A DNA stretch of 51,136 nt from Methanobacteriota archaeon (GTDB taxonomy: Archaea; Thermoplasmatota; Poseidoniia; Poseidoniales; Thalassarchaeaceae), in contig PBBV01000008.1 in assembly GCA_002717835.1 (NCBI GenBank), forward strand, positions 1-51,136, written 5' to 3'. Position numbers and translations under genes: made by a program. The notes beneath the pieces are model-generated. The model had not been told where the DNA came from and made no database searches. It worked only from the letters and a program-made list of their open reading frames with translations. Below, one piece after another: positions 17,589 through 26,322 of the stretch (positions are counted from its first letter, which is position 1; every line of letters begins with the position of its first letter).

Positions 17589-18392
17589 ATGGAGCTTAAA
17601 CAACGTATTGACAAAAGAAAGACTGCGATCTTTGGCGGTTCTATGGCATTGGCTCTGTTAGCCTTGCCATCCGTGGCCGCTGAGACTCAGATACTTGCAG
17701 AAAATGACTGGGTGGGAATCAGCTTCTGGATAGCAACAGCAATGATGCTAGCCTCGACTGTATTCTTCCTAGTAGAAAGGCAAAATGTGCCTGACAAGTG
17801 GAAGACATCGATGACAGTGGCCGCATTGGTCACTGGTGTTGCATGGTACCACTACACATACATGCGCGAAGTCGCAGTTATGGATGGCGGTGGATCACCA
17901 CTTGTCTACAGATACATCGACTGGCTGATCACCGTGCCACTGCAGGTAGTAGAGTTCTACCTGATCATGGCAGCTATCGGAGCCGCGACATTTGCAATGT
18001 TCAGGAACCTAATGGTTGCATCACTCGTGATGCTAGTAGCAGGGTTCTTCGGAGAGTCTGGAGCTATGGACTCAGTAGTCGATCTAGGTGCAACAGTATG
18101 GTGGATCATTGGAATGGCAGGATGGGGTTACATCCTCTATGCCCTCTGGCAAGGAGACGTCAAGGAAGCATCTGCTTCTGGTAGCGACGGTGTCCAGTTC
18201 GCATTCACATCAATGCGATGGATCGTTACAGTCGGATGGGCAATTTACCCAATCGGCTACATGATGGGTAACGACATGATCAGCGGCTTCAATGCCGATG
18301 ACATGAACATCATCTACAACATCGCCGACTTGGTCAACAAGACCGCGTTCGGTATGATGGTCTGGTACGCAGCAACAATGGACGCCGAATAA
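17589..18392 (+). CDS. Proteorhodopsin, light-driven proton pump, predicted blue-absorbing
   Basis: A seven-helix retinal protein of 267 residues from the ATG at 17589. A cleavable signal peptide is likely (GGSMALALLALPSVAA). In helix C, YRYIDWLITVPLQVVEFY holds proton acceptor Asp111, Thr115 and donor Glu122, equivalent to D97, T101 and E108 of green proteorhodopsin, so it should pump protons outward. The residue matching spectral position 105 is Gln119, the blue-tuned state. The helix-B histidine (YHYTYMREV) is kept. Lys251 in LVNKTAFGMMVW would bind retinal as a Schiff base. It is a single-gene unit with its own TATA box and a terminator-like hairpin behind it; no retinal synthesis gene lies in the window. 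Track start 17571 (GTG) is less likely. Confidence 0.97.
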   Translation: MELKQRIDKRKTAIFGGSMALALLALPSVAAETQILAENDWVGISFWIATAMMLASTVFFLVERQNVPDKWKTSMTVAALVTGVAWYHYTYMREVAVMDGGGSPLVYRYIDWLITVPLQVVEFYLIMAAIGAATFAMFRNLMVASLVMLVAGFFGESGAMDSVVDLGATVWWIIGMAGWGYILYALWQGDVKEASASGSDGVQFAFTSMRWIVTVGWAIYPIGYMMGNDMISGFNADDMNIIYNIADLVNKTAFGMMVWYAATMDAE

Positions 18393-18426
18393 TCGGATAG
18401 TCTAGCTGATTACTGACAGACGTAAA

Positions 18427-18469
18427 GGACCGAGGTCGCTGAACGCGGCCTCGGTCCCCTAATTTTTTT
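18427..18469 (+). terminator. Hairpin plus T-run terminator after proteorhodopsin
   Basis: GGACCGAGG (18427-18435) and CCTCGGTCC (18449-18457) form a nine-base-pair GC-rich stem with a 13-base loop, followed within five bases by a run of seven T (18463-18469). It sits 35 bases after the proteorhodopsin stop and before the convergent icd gene. Archaeal termination mainly needs the T-run, so the strong stem resembles a bacterial intrinsic terminator or an mRNA 3'-end protector. Confidence 0.8.
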
Positions 18470-18485
18470 CTTTCATGTACATCGA

Positions 18486-19709
18486 TCACATGTGATGTGT
18501 GACTGCTTTGCCGAAATCACTGCATGATAATAGAGTGGCGTCGTCCATAAGTCGTTCGAAATCATAGGTGACTGTCTTTGCAGAGATGGCTCCTTCCATT
18601 CCCTTGACAATCAAATCAGCAGCTTCGAACCAACCCATGTGACGTAGCATCATCTCTGCTGATAGTATTAGTGACCCTGGATTTACTTTATCTTGTCCTG
18701 TATATTTCGGCGCTGTTCCGTGAGTCGCCTCAAAAATGGCTATGCCGGATTCATAGTTGATATTCGCACCGGGCGCGATTCCTATACCCCCGACTTGAGC
18801 AGCGAGAGCGTCAGAAATATAGTCTCCATTGAGATTCATTGTCGTAAGGACGCTGTATTCTCGTGGCCTTGTTAGAACCTGCTGAAGCATTGCGTCGGCG
18901 ATAACATCTTTGATTATAATTTGATTACCATTTTTGGGGTTGTTGAGAATGCACCAAGGACCGCCATCAAGCTCCTTTGCCCCAAACTCCTCGCGCGCAA
19001 TTTTGTAGCCCCAATCTCTGAATCCTCCCTCTGTAAATTTCATTATATTTCCCTTGTGCACGAGTGTTACACTTGGCTTATCCTCAGAAATAGCATGGTT
19101 GATTGCTGCTCGAACAATTCTTGCCGTGCCTTCTTTGCTGACTGGTTTGATGCCTATACCTGATGTTCCTGGGAATCTAATCTTAGTCACGCCCATCTCA
19201 GTCTCAAGAAAATTAATCACCTTCTTTGCTCCCTCGCTTTCGGCTTCCCATTCGATTCCTGCGTATACATCTTCACTGTTCTCTCTGAAGATGATCATAT
19301 CAACTGCGGCTGGATCCCTTACAGGGCTGGGCGTTCCAGAATACCAGCGAACGGGCCTTACACAAGCGTACAGATCCAGTTTTTGTCGAAGTGCCACATT
19401 CAGACTTCTGATTCCGCCGCCTACAGGAGTGGTCAAAGGTCCCTTTATCGAAACTAGTCCGTTTCTCATGGAGTTGAGTGTTGCTTCAGGCAGCCACTCT
19501 CCTGTTTTGTCAAAGGCTTTCTGCCCGGCTAAAACCTCTTTCCAAGTGATCTTCCTTTTGTCCGAATATGCCTTTTCTACGGCCTTGTCAACTACCTGCA
19601 TCATTACTGGACTTATGTCTACGCCTATTCCATCGCCCTCGATGTAGTGGATTATCGGGTCTTCAGGCACGAAGATGGTCTGTCCTTTTTTCTCAATTTG
19701 TGTCCCCAT
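18486..19709 (-). CDS. icd: Isocitrate dehydrogenase, NADP-dependent
   Basis: A 407-residue enzyme oxidising and decarboxylating isocitrate to 2-oxoglutarate in the TCA cycle. It resembles E. coli Icd along its length: HYIEGDGIG at the start, [13 protein letters not shown] with the substrate-binding serine, [12 protein letters not shown], and [33 protein letters not shown]. The Lys-Tyr pair in APKYTGQ is the NADP-specificity signature. The ATG start has GAGGGAAG just upstream. The neighbouring aconitase at 26323 catalyses the preceding step but is in a different unit. A 14-bp palindrome lies immediately upstream of the ribosome-binding site, hinting at specific control. Confidence 0.96.
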   Translation of the reverse strand: MGTQIEKKGQTIFVPEDPIIHYIEGDGIGVDISPVMMQVVDKAVEKAYSDKRKITWKEVLAGQKAFDKTGEWLPEATLNSMRNGLVSIKGPLTTPVGGGIRSLNVALRQKLDLYACVRPVRWYSGTPSPVRDPAAVDMIIFRENSEDVYAGIEWEAESEGAKKVINFLETEMGVTKIRFPGTSGIGIKPVSKEGTARIVRAAINHAISEDKPSVTLVHKGNIMKFTEGGFRDWGYKIAREEFGAKELDGGPWCILNNPKNGNQIIIKDVIADAMLQQVLTRPREYSVLTTMNLNGDYISDALAAQVGGIGIAPGANINYESGIAIFEATHGTAPKYTGQDKVNPGSLILSAEMMLRHMGWFEAADLIVKGMEGAISAKTVTYDFERLMDDATLLSCSDFGKAVTHHM

Positions 19710-19724
19710 GCTCTTCCCTCAATC

Positions 19725-19738
19725 TCACTGGCCAGTGA
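19725..19738. promoter_or_regulatory. 14-bp perfect palindrome between divergent icd and osmC-like genes
   Basis: TCACTGGCCAGTGA is a perfect dyad 16 bases upstream of the icd ATG, adjoining its GAGGGAAG ribosome-binding site, and 50 bases upstream of the OsmC-like gene. Its place near the expected transcription start suits a repressor operator. Binding is inferred only from symmetry and position. Confidence 0.4.
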
Positions 19739-19740
19739 CT

Positions 19741-19764
19741 CCCTCATGAAGCCAACCCTCATGA
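19741..19764 (+). repeat. Two direct copies of CCCTCATGA upstream of the OsmC-like gene
   Basis: CCCTCATGA occurs at 19741-19749 and again at 19756-19764, a 15-base period, in the 78-base gap between icd and the OsmC-like gene. GAAGCC (19748) and GGCTTC (19768) also form a short inverted pair across the second copy. These look like regulator half-sites for the OsmC promoter, but no regulator is identified. Confidence 0.4.
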
Positions 19765-19787
19765 TAGGGCTTCGTTGAGGTTCACAC

Positions 19788-20177
19788 ATGCAGGGCATGG
19801 TGCGGTGGAAAGGAGACGGGTTTGAAGGTAAGACTGGGGGAGGTAAAGAGTTCTCTATCTATGACGATTCTTCGCCTAGCCCTATGGAGATGGTTCTCCA
19901 TGCACACGCAACATGCTCACTCATTGATGTTATTGGTGGGCTCAAAGAAAGACGTGCCGGCCTCAGAGAGGCTCGCATCGATATTGACTCTGTCAGATCT
20001 GAAAACTCTCCAAGGGTTTTCGAGAAGGTGCATTTTGTTTATGTAATCAAAGGAGACGTCCCCAAGACCCTCATTGAGAGGATCATACACCGATCCCATG
20101 AGTCCTTGTGTTCTGTCGGAATTATGCTGACTCGTGGTGGTTTAGACCTCACTTGGGAGCTTGATTTTGAATCCTAA
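19788..20177 (+). CDS. OsmC/Ohr-family protein (probable thiol peroxidase)
   Basis: A 129-residue OsmC-fold protein. The family signature SPMEMVLHAHATCSLIDVI carries the first reactive cysteine and SHESLCSVGIML the second, the pair that reduces organic hydroperoxides in OsmC/Ohr enzymes. The C-terminus (GGLDLTWELDFES) completes the usual half-fold. It is closer to the generic YhfA-like group than to Ohr, so its physiological substrate is uncertain. A GAGG lies eight bases before the ATG. It diverges from icd and shares with it a region with a palindrome and a direct repeat. Confidence 0.88.
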   Translation: MQGMVRWKGDGFEGKTGGGKEFSIYDDSSPSPMEMVLHAHATCSLIDVIGGLKERRAGLREARIDIDSVRSENSPRVFEKVHFVYVIKGDVPKTLIERIIHRSHESLCSVGIMLTRGGLDLTWELDFES

Positions 20178-20329
20178 ATTAGGTAAAGAGGTGTCTGCTG
20201 ATACTCCAATCATGAGTCGTATTGTCGTATCTTGGAGATTCTCCTAGAGAACCATTAAACACCCCCCAGTGTCGATGCTGAATCCCTCGCTCTGAATTTT
20301 CGGGGCGAGTGCGAGGAGTAGTTGATACC

Positions 20330-23300
20330 ATGCAAACAAGAACTGAGGAAGGAGGAGCGCATTCAGACGGGTCAATCGGAACAGGTCTAGTCATAGAACG
20401 TCGTTTCACAACGCTCGGCGAGGACCCATTCGATCAATTTGAATGGATTGAGATGGATGTCGAAATAAGAAATGCAGACGGTTCCCTGGCTCATCGTATA
20501 GATGATGTGCGACTGCCATCTGGTTATTCGGGGGTCCCAGGCAAGGTACTAGCACAAAAGTACCTCCGCAAGGCAGGAGTTCCGGCTATTTTACGAAAGG
20601 TAGCAGAAAAAGGCGTACCAGAGTGGCTTCAACGAAGTGAGCCAGATCATGAAAAGTTGCAGACGCTTGAGCCAAATCAAAGATACATAGGAGAGAGTCA
20701 TGGGAGAGAATTGTTCCGAAGGTTGGCCGGAACATGGACCTACTGGGGCTGGAAACACGGATATTTCGAGGCTGAGGCAGATGCTAGGGCTTACTTTGAC
20801 GAGATGTGCTTCCTAATCGCAAGTCAGCGTTCGGCGCCAAACAGCCCCCAGTGGTTCAACACCGGCCTTCACTGGGCATATGGTATCGAGGGGCCTGCTC
20901 AAGGTCATCGATACATCGATCCAACTTCAGGGGAGCTGATGACCTCAACAAACGCATACGAGCATCCCCAACCCCATGCTTGTTTCATTCAGTCCGTGTC
21001 CGATTCGTTAGTCGGAGGTAATGATTCTATCATGGGGCTTTGGAATCGCGAGGCCCTTCTTTTCAAATATGGTTCAGGAACAGGCTCTAACTTCTCAAAT
21101 ATTCGGGGTTCCGGTGAACCTCTTTCCGGAGGAGGAACATCGAGTGGTCTACTCTCCTTCCTCAAAATCGGTGACAGGGCTGCGGGTGCTATAAAATCTG
21201 GAGGTACGACGCGGAGGGCTGCGAAGATGGTAACGCTCGATCTAGATCACCCAGATATAGAGGAATACATCGACTGGAAGCTTTCTGAGGAGGAGAAAGT
21301 TTCCGCTCTGGTTATTGGTTCCAATCTACTTCAAAGGCATGCGAATGCAATAATGGAGGCGATATGGAGCTATGATGGCAAGGGGGATAAATTGGATGTA
21401 AATGATAATTCAGCTCTCAAAAAAGCAGCAGCGAAGGCCCTTAGAAACCATGTTCCAAATTCACATGTTAAGCGCTTCCTCGATCTCGCTGCTTTGGGTT
21501 GGAAATCTATACAATTTGAAACGATGGATACTGATTGGCAAGGAGAAGGGTACGGGACCGTTTCTGGACAGAACTCAAACAATTCCGTTCGAGTTCCTAA
21601 TTCATTCATGGATGCCTTGGAGAACGATGGTACATGGAACCTGTATCACAGAACCGAGCTGAAGAGCGCAAGTAATGAAGGACGCGAGCCATCTCCTTGC
21701 CGGTCTATGCCAGCGAAGGAATTGTGGAACAAGGTAGCGTATACAGCATGGGCCTGCGCTGATCCAGGTGTTCAATTTGATACAACCATAAACGAATGGC
21801 ACACCTGCCCTGAAGGCGGGCGGATCAATGGATCTAACCCATGCTCAGAGTATATGTTCCTGGATGATACAGCTTGCAACCTTGCCAGCATAAATCTTCT
21901 ACACTATTTCGATACTGGGGCACAAAAATTCGATATCGCTTCATTCCAGCACAGTGTCAGGCTTTGGACCATTACACTCGAAGTAAGCGTATTGATGGCG
22001 CAATTCCCCTCTGAACAAATAGCTAGAAAGTCATACGAATATAGGACTCTGGGACTCGGGTACTGTAACCTTGGCTCTTTGTTGATGCACATGGGTCTCC
22101 CTTATGCAGATGAGCGAGCATATGCCGTGTGCGGCGCTCTAACATCGATCATGTGTGGAGAGTCGTATGCAACCTCAGCCGAACTCGCAGGCACTCTCGG
22201 GCCATTCCCGAATTACGAAGAGAACGCAGAACACATGCTACGTGTGATGCGAAATCACAGAAGGGCTGCCTACGACAGCAAAGGCAGCGAATATGAAGGG
22301 CTCACAATAACCCCCATGGGGATTGATGCAAAGCGTTGCCCGGGCGATCTGCTAGATGCAGCGAAGTCGGCGTGGGATAGGGCTGTCCAGGGTGGTGAAG
22401 AATATGGGTACAGGAACGCTCAGACAACTGTAATTGCTCCTACTGGAACAATTGGCCTTGTGATGGCTGCGGACACAACCGGTGTCGAGCCCCAATTCTC
22501 ACTCGTTCAGTACAAACAGTTAGCGGGTGGCGGCACCCTTCGTATCATCAACAAAGGAGTTCCGAGCGCTTTGAAGCGACTTGGTTATTCCGAGGTAGAT
22601 GTCACCTCCATCGTTGAGCATATCATGGGTACTGGCCGCCTTTCAGGATGCCCTGGGTTAGATGCTGATCTCTTGCAAAAGAAGGGTTTCACAGAGGAGG
22701 TTATCGATAAAATTGAATCCTCGATGCCAGATGTGTTTGATATTCGATCTGCTTTCTCTCCATCGGTTCTTGGGACGGACTTCTGCACAACAATACTAGG
22801 ACTCACGAAAGAAGAATGCGGAGATGTTTTCTTCGACACACTATCCCATATTGGACTTTCAACGGATGAAATAGAACAGGCAAATGATGTGGTCTTTGGA
22901 TATGGTAGCATAGAGGGTGCACCTGGTTTAAAGGATGAGCATTTGGCAGTCTTTGACTGTGCTACGCCTTGTGGTAAACATGGGAAGCGCTCCATTGATT
23001 GGCAGGCTCACGTACTCATGATGGCAGCTGCGCAACCATTCATATCAGGAGCTATTTCAAAGACAATAAACATGTCAGGAGACGCTTCAATCGATGATAT
23101 ACGGGAAGCATATGAGCTCAGTCACAGCACCATGAACAAAGCTTGTGCGGTGTACAGGGACGGCAGTAAACTCTCACAGCCGCTGATGAGTCAGATCGTA
23201 GACACCTCGATTCTAGAGGATGAGGATGAGTCCGGCACTGTCGATGAGATGGTTAAGGAGGCTGTAAAAATTATACCGGTACCTGATGACTTAGCTCAGC

Positions 23301-23974
23301 CAATAGCGGAGAATCTTGTGCAGAGTTTCATCGCAACGAGAAAAGCCATGCCAGATGTGAGAGATTCACGGACCACAAAGTCGAGAGTTGGTGGACACAC
23401 AGTATACCTAACTTCAAGCGAATATGAAGATGGCAGGCTCGGAGAGATCATGATAACGACCTCGAAGGAAGGGGCGGCATGGAGGTCTATGTTGAATCAA
23501 TTTGCAATTGCGGTGTCCATTGGTCTTCAGTACGGAGTTCCTCTCGATGCATTCGTAAAGTCATTCACATTCCAAAAGTTCGAACCCAGCGGCATGGTTG
23601 TTGGTGGATCCGGAAGAGTGAGAATGTCAACGAGTATCGTAGACTATATCTTCAGAGAGTTGGCAATTGAATATCTTGGAAGAAACGATCTAGCGCATGT
23701 TTCTGAAGAAGATCTTGAAGCGACCTCAATAAGTCGGCCTGTTCCAACAGATGACGGTCTTCTTCGACATCAAGGAGAGAAGCGCGAAGTTCAGATGACT
23801 CTTACATCCTCAACGACCGAGCCATTTGAAGATGAAATAACGAAGACAAGGAGGTTAGCTCGGGAACGCGGTTTTACAGGAGATATTTGTGATGATTGCG
23901 GAAGCAGCCAGATGGTTAGGAACGGAACATGCCTGAAATGCAATGCATGCGGATCTACGACTGGATGCTCGTGA
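20330..23974 (+). CDS. nrdJ: Adenosylcobalamin-dependent (class II) ribonucleotide reductase
   Basis: A 1214-residue enzyme reducing ribonucleotides to deoxyribonucleotides with coenzyme B12 as radical source. Evidence: SQRSAPNSPQWFNTGLHWAYG in the long-type NrdJ N-terminus, ACFIQSVSDSL with a redox cysteine, the NPCSEYMFLDDTACNLASINL active-site loop (N-x-C-x-E radical-site motif), and VIAPTGTIGLVMAADTTGVEP. The C-terminus has a zinc-ribbon-like tail (CDDCGSSQMVRNGTCLKC, CGSTTGCS) supplying the shuttle cysteines. The ATG at 20330 is preferred over the track GTG 21 bases upstream because GAGGAG lies between them. A cobalamin adenosyltransferase in the same window makes the cofactor. No cobalamin riboswitch is visible in the short leader. 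Confidence 0.95.
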   Translation: MQTRTEEGGAHSDGSIGTGLVIERRFTTLGEDPFDQFEWIEMDVEIRNADGSLAHRIDDVRLPSGYSGVPGKVLAQKYLRKAGVPAILRKVAEKGVPEWLQRSEPDHEKLQTLEPNQRYIGESHGRELFRRLAGTWTYWGWKHGYFEAEADARAYFDEMCFLIASQRSAPNSPQWFNTGLHWAYGIEGPAQGHRYIDPTSGELMTSTNAYEHPQPHACFIQSVSDSLVGGNDSIMGLWNREALLFKYGSGTGSNFSNIRGSGEPLSGGGTSSGLLSFLKIGDRAAGAIKSGGTTRRAAKMVTLDLDHPDIEEYIDWKLSEEEKVSALVIGSNLLQRHANAIMEAIWSYDGKGDKLDVNDNSALKKAAAKALRNHVPNSHVKRFLDLAALGWKSIQFETMDTDWQGEGYGTVSGQNSNNSVRVPNSFMDALENDGTWNLYHRTELKSASNEGREPSPCRSMPAKELWNKVAYTAWACADPGVQFDTTINEWHTCPEGGRINGSNPCSEYMFLDDTACNLASINLLHYFDTGAQKFDIASFQHSVRLWTITLEVSVLMAQFPSEQIARKSYEYRTLGLGYCNLGSLLMHMGLPYADERAYAVCGALTSIMCGESYATSAELAGTLGPFPNYEENAEHMLRVMRNHRRAAYDSKGSEYEGLTITPMGIDAKRCPGDLLDAAKSAWDRAVQGGEEYGYRNAQTTVIAPTGTIGLVMAADTTGVEPQFSLVQYKQLAGGGTLRIINKGVPSALKRLGYSEVDVTSIVEHIMGTGRLSGCPGLDADLLQKKGFTEEVIDKIESSMPDVFDIRSAFSPSVLGTDFCTTILGLTKEECGDVFFDTLSHIGLSTDEIEQANDVVFGYGSIEGAPGLKDEHLAVFDCATPCGKHGKRSIDWQAHVLMMAAAQPFISGAISKTINMSGDASIDDIREAYELSHSTMNKACAVYRDGSKLSQPLMSQIVDTSILEDEDESGTVDEMVKEAVKIIPVPDDLAQPIAENLVQSFIATRKAMPDVRDSRTTKSRVGGHTVYLTSSEYEDGRLGEIMITTSKEGAAWRSMLNQFAIAVSIGLQYGVPLDAFVKSFTFQKFEPSGMVVGGSGRVRMSTSIVDYIFRELAIEYLGRNDLAHVSEEDLEATSISRPVPTDDGLLRHQGEKREVQMTLTSSTTEPFEDEITKTRRLARERGFTGDICDDCGSSQMVRNGTCLKCNACGSTTGCS

Positions 23975-23976
23975 AA

Positions 23977-25242
23977 TCATACGCCTTCTCTGTTCATAAT
24001 CTCTTTCCGTAGCAAACTTGCTTCGCTATCCGATGTTTCGCCAATTCGCCTTAGTGTAGCTTCAAAAGCCTCCATAGATATCTTTCGCTGCTCAGAAATT
24101 AGTCCCATGAGGCGTGTTTTGACGAGATCGCCGCCACTAGTCCATGCATGGCTCAATAGACCCTGTTCATCTCCTGGGTCACGATCCAGATATGTTCTGA
24201 AGCCAGATTCGATCAATCTTCTAATCGTGCGGTCATTTCCAATGGAAATGAGATAGGCTGCACGAGCAGGATATTCTTCAGGCCTCTGCGCGCATAGGGA
24301 AGCGAGAGTATTGGAAAGTATGGTGATCAAAGAAGTGTCATCAGTGACTACAAGCTTGTCATGTATCTCTAACGCTAGATATGGCATTCTTCCAGATAAG
24401 GAATCAAGGCGATCAGCGAGTAAATGGATTATAGAGCGATTTCCTGATTCAGAGATGGTCATCAGTGCTAGTCTTGCAGATTCGGGATCATGCGTTGAAA
24501 TCTGTATCAAGGCGTCCAAGCATCCAGAGCAATTGGATTCTGGATACCGGATTATGGCTTCCATTGCCCTCCTAGCTATTTGAAGTCTATATGCGGCCGC
24601 GGGATACATTGCCAGAGCGGGAAGCCATGAATTGACAGCTGCCATAGATTGTGGGTTGTCCATGGATTCCAGAAGAGAATTCACCGCGAGTACCCCTCGC
24701 GGATGTGGTATCCTTTCACCGTGATTTGGTATATCCATGCTTCCAAAGACCATCGCGAGTATCGAATTAGGCTTCTCAGTCGCTGCGAATGACCCTTGTA
24801 TAGTCCGGCCGACGAATGAGGTATAACCGAGATACCAGCGATCTGTATCTGGGTGGATTTCATCCAATGCCGAATTAAGCCAGTCGATGGCCGTCATTAT
24901 CGATATCTGATCTGCAATCTCATGAGCATTCTTGTGGAGCCATTCTTCCAGCCTCTCTTCATGATCGAATAAGCCTGGAATAGGACGATACGTCATCTCT
25001 ATAACATTCTCAAGTCGAATGTCGAAACCCTTTCGATTGGCTGCGTGTAATCCTGCTGCCTGTTGAGTCAGTTTGGAGGGGTTTGTCGGCCTAAGGGCAG
25101 GGAAATCTGGTAATTCATGTATGGGATCGTGTATGGTAACAGATGACCATGCGGCCTCAATAGCTTCATGGATCTGATTTCCGACTATCTCAAAGATGAG
25201 TGGTCGTGAATCTCTGCGGTGCATCTTAGCACCAGAATTCAT
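23977..25242 (-). CDS. Hypothetical helical-repeat protein co-transcribed with TFB
   Basis: A 421-residue protein of no recognised family. The sequence is almost wholly alpha-helical with repeated units near residues 190-400 ([65 protein letters not shown]) that look like HEAT/ARM-type repeats. There is no signal peptide or membrane helix, so it should be cytoplasmic. Its start overlaps the stop of TFB as ATGA, implying translational coupling to a basal transcription factor. HEAT-like proteins often bridge other proteins; a role with the transcription machinery is inference from position only. Confidence 0.78.
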   Translation of the reverse strand: MNSGAKMHRRDSRPLIFEIVGNQIHEAIEAAWSSVTIHDPIHELPDFPALRPTNPSKLTQQAAGLHAANRKGFDIRLENVIEMTYRPIPGLFDHEERLEEWLHKNAHEIADQISIMTAIDWLNSALDEIHPDTDRWYLGYTSFVGRTIQGSFAATEKPNSILAMVFGSMDIPNHGERIPHPRGVLAVNSLLESMDNPQSMAAVNSWLPALAMYPAAAYRLQIARRAMEAIIRYPESNCSGCLDALIQISTHDPESARLALMTISESGNRSIIHLLADRLDSLSGRMPYLALEIHDKLVVTDDTSLITILSNTLASLCAQRPEEYPARAAYLISIGNDRTIRRLIESGFRTYLDRDPGDEQGLLSHAWTSGGDLVKTRLMGLISEQRKISMEAFEATLRRIGETSDSEASLLRKEIMNREGV

Positions 25243-26165
25243 ATTTCTAATTCGATATTCAGATTCTGGATTAATTCCTTGTATCTATTACGAATTGTGA
25301 CTTCTGTGACACCAGCGACCTCTGCAACTTCTCGTTGGGTGCGGCGTTTGCCACAGAGCACGCTTGAGATGTAAATTATAGATGCCGCGATTCCAGTGGG
25401 GCCGCGACCACTCGTCAACTCTTTTTCTTGGGCTTTGGCAATGAGTTCGTATGCTTTGGACTGAACTTCTGCATCGAGATCTAAGCCTGAACAGAATCTT
25501 GGAATATAGTCTTCTGGCTTGGTTGGGGGGATTTTCATTTTTAGTTCGCGGACCATGAATCTGTACGTCCTTCCTATCTCCTTTCGGCCAGTTCGGCTAG
25601 CTTCGCCAATTTCATCTAATGTTCTCGGGTTGTTACACTGCCGGCATGCTGCATACAACGACGCTGCAGCGACTCCTTCGATCGAACGTCCGCGGATCAA
25701 TCTCTTTTCTACGGCTTTCTTGTAATTCACTGCTGCAGTTTCACGAATTGTTTTCGGCAAATCTAACCTACTGGCCATTCTATCTAGTTCTGCAAGGGCC
25801 ATCGCAAGATTTCGCTCTGTTGCGTTAGAGACCCGGGATCTCTTTTGCCACTTCCTCATTCTGTAAAACTGAGACCTGTATCTGCTAGAAATTGTCTTAC
25901 CAGAGTAATCCTTGTTTTGCCAGTCAATGTCGGTAGAGAGACCCTTGTCATGTAGCATGACGGTCATTGGGGCTCCAGTACGTGCTCGCTGATCCCCTTG
26001 TTCAGGGCTGAAAACACGCCACTCTGCGCCTTGGTCGATTACTTTGTCCTCTAGGACTAGTCCACAATCGTCACATACCACTTCACCACGAGTTTCATCT
26101 CGGGTGAGGTTTCGACTGCTGCATTCAGTGCATTTTACGGTATCTTCGACCAAATAATCAGACAT
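25239..26165 (-). CDS. tfb: Transcription initiation factor IIB (TFB)
   Basis: A 308-residue archaeal TFB that links TBP-bound promoters to RNA polymerase. Residues 12-35 form the N-terminal zinc ribbon ([21 protein letters not shown]). The B-reader/linker follows ([31 protein letters not shown]). Two cyclin-like repeats follow from about residue 110 ([34 protein letters not shown]; then [61 protein letters not shown]). The recognition helix near the C-terminus contacts the BRE. AAGGTGAT precedes the ATG by five bases. It leads a two-gene unit and diverges from aconitase across an AT-rich promoter region. Confidence 0.97.
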   Translation of the reverse strand: MSDYLVEDTVKCTECSSRNLTRDETRGEVVCDDCGLVLEDKVIDQGAEWRVFSPEQGDQRARTGAPMTVMLHDKGLSTDIDWQNKDYSGKTISSRYRSQFYRMRKWQKRSRVSNATERNLAMALAELDRMASRLDLPKTIRETAAVNYKKAVEKRLIRGRSIEGVAAASLYAACRQCNNPRTLDEIGEASRTGRKEIGRTYRFMVRELKMKIPPTKPEDYIPRFCSGLDLDAEVQSKAYELIAKAQEKELTSGRGPTGIAASIIYISSVLCGKRRTQREVAEVAGVTEVTIRNRYKELIQNLNIELEI

Positions 26166-26216
26166 TATGTATCACCTTTCATTACCATCAAAAGAGAAGG
26201 TATTATAATCTCCAAT

Positions 26217-26238
26217 AGTCATATTATTAAAATATATC
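26217..26238. promoter_or_regulatory. AT-rich bidirectional promoter region (candidate TATA boxes for tfb and aconitase)
   Basis: AGTCATATTATTAAAATATATC is the most AT-rich block in the 157-base gap between tfb and the divergent aconitase gene. TATATTTTA read on the minus strand would place the tfb transcript start near 26206; TTAAAATAT on plus could serve aconitase. Which TATA serves which gene cannot be decided by eye. Confidence 0.45.
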
Positions 26239-26322
26239 ACTTTACGAATAAATGCACTGCAATTTACATTTTTGCCGTTGGCATCATAACCTTGGGCCTC
26301 CTGATTGGTATTGGGGAGAACG

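Noticed and set aside
20178-20329. Possible cobalamin riboswitch upstream of the class II ribonucleotide reductase
   Set aside because: The gap is about 150 bases and shows no B12-box-like sequence or the long folded element needed. A short GGAGA-T-TCTCC dyad at 20234 is too weak to call.
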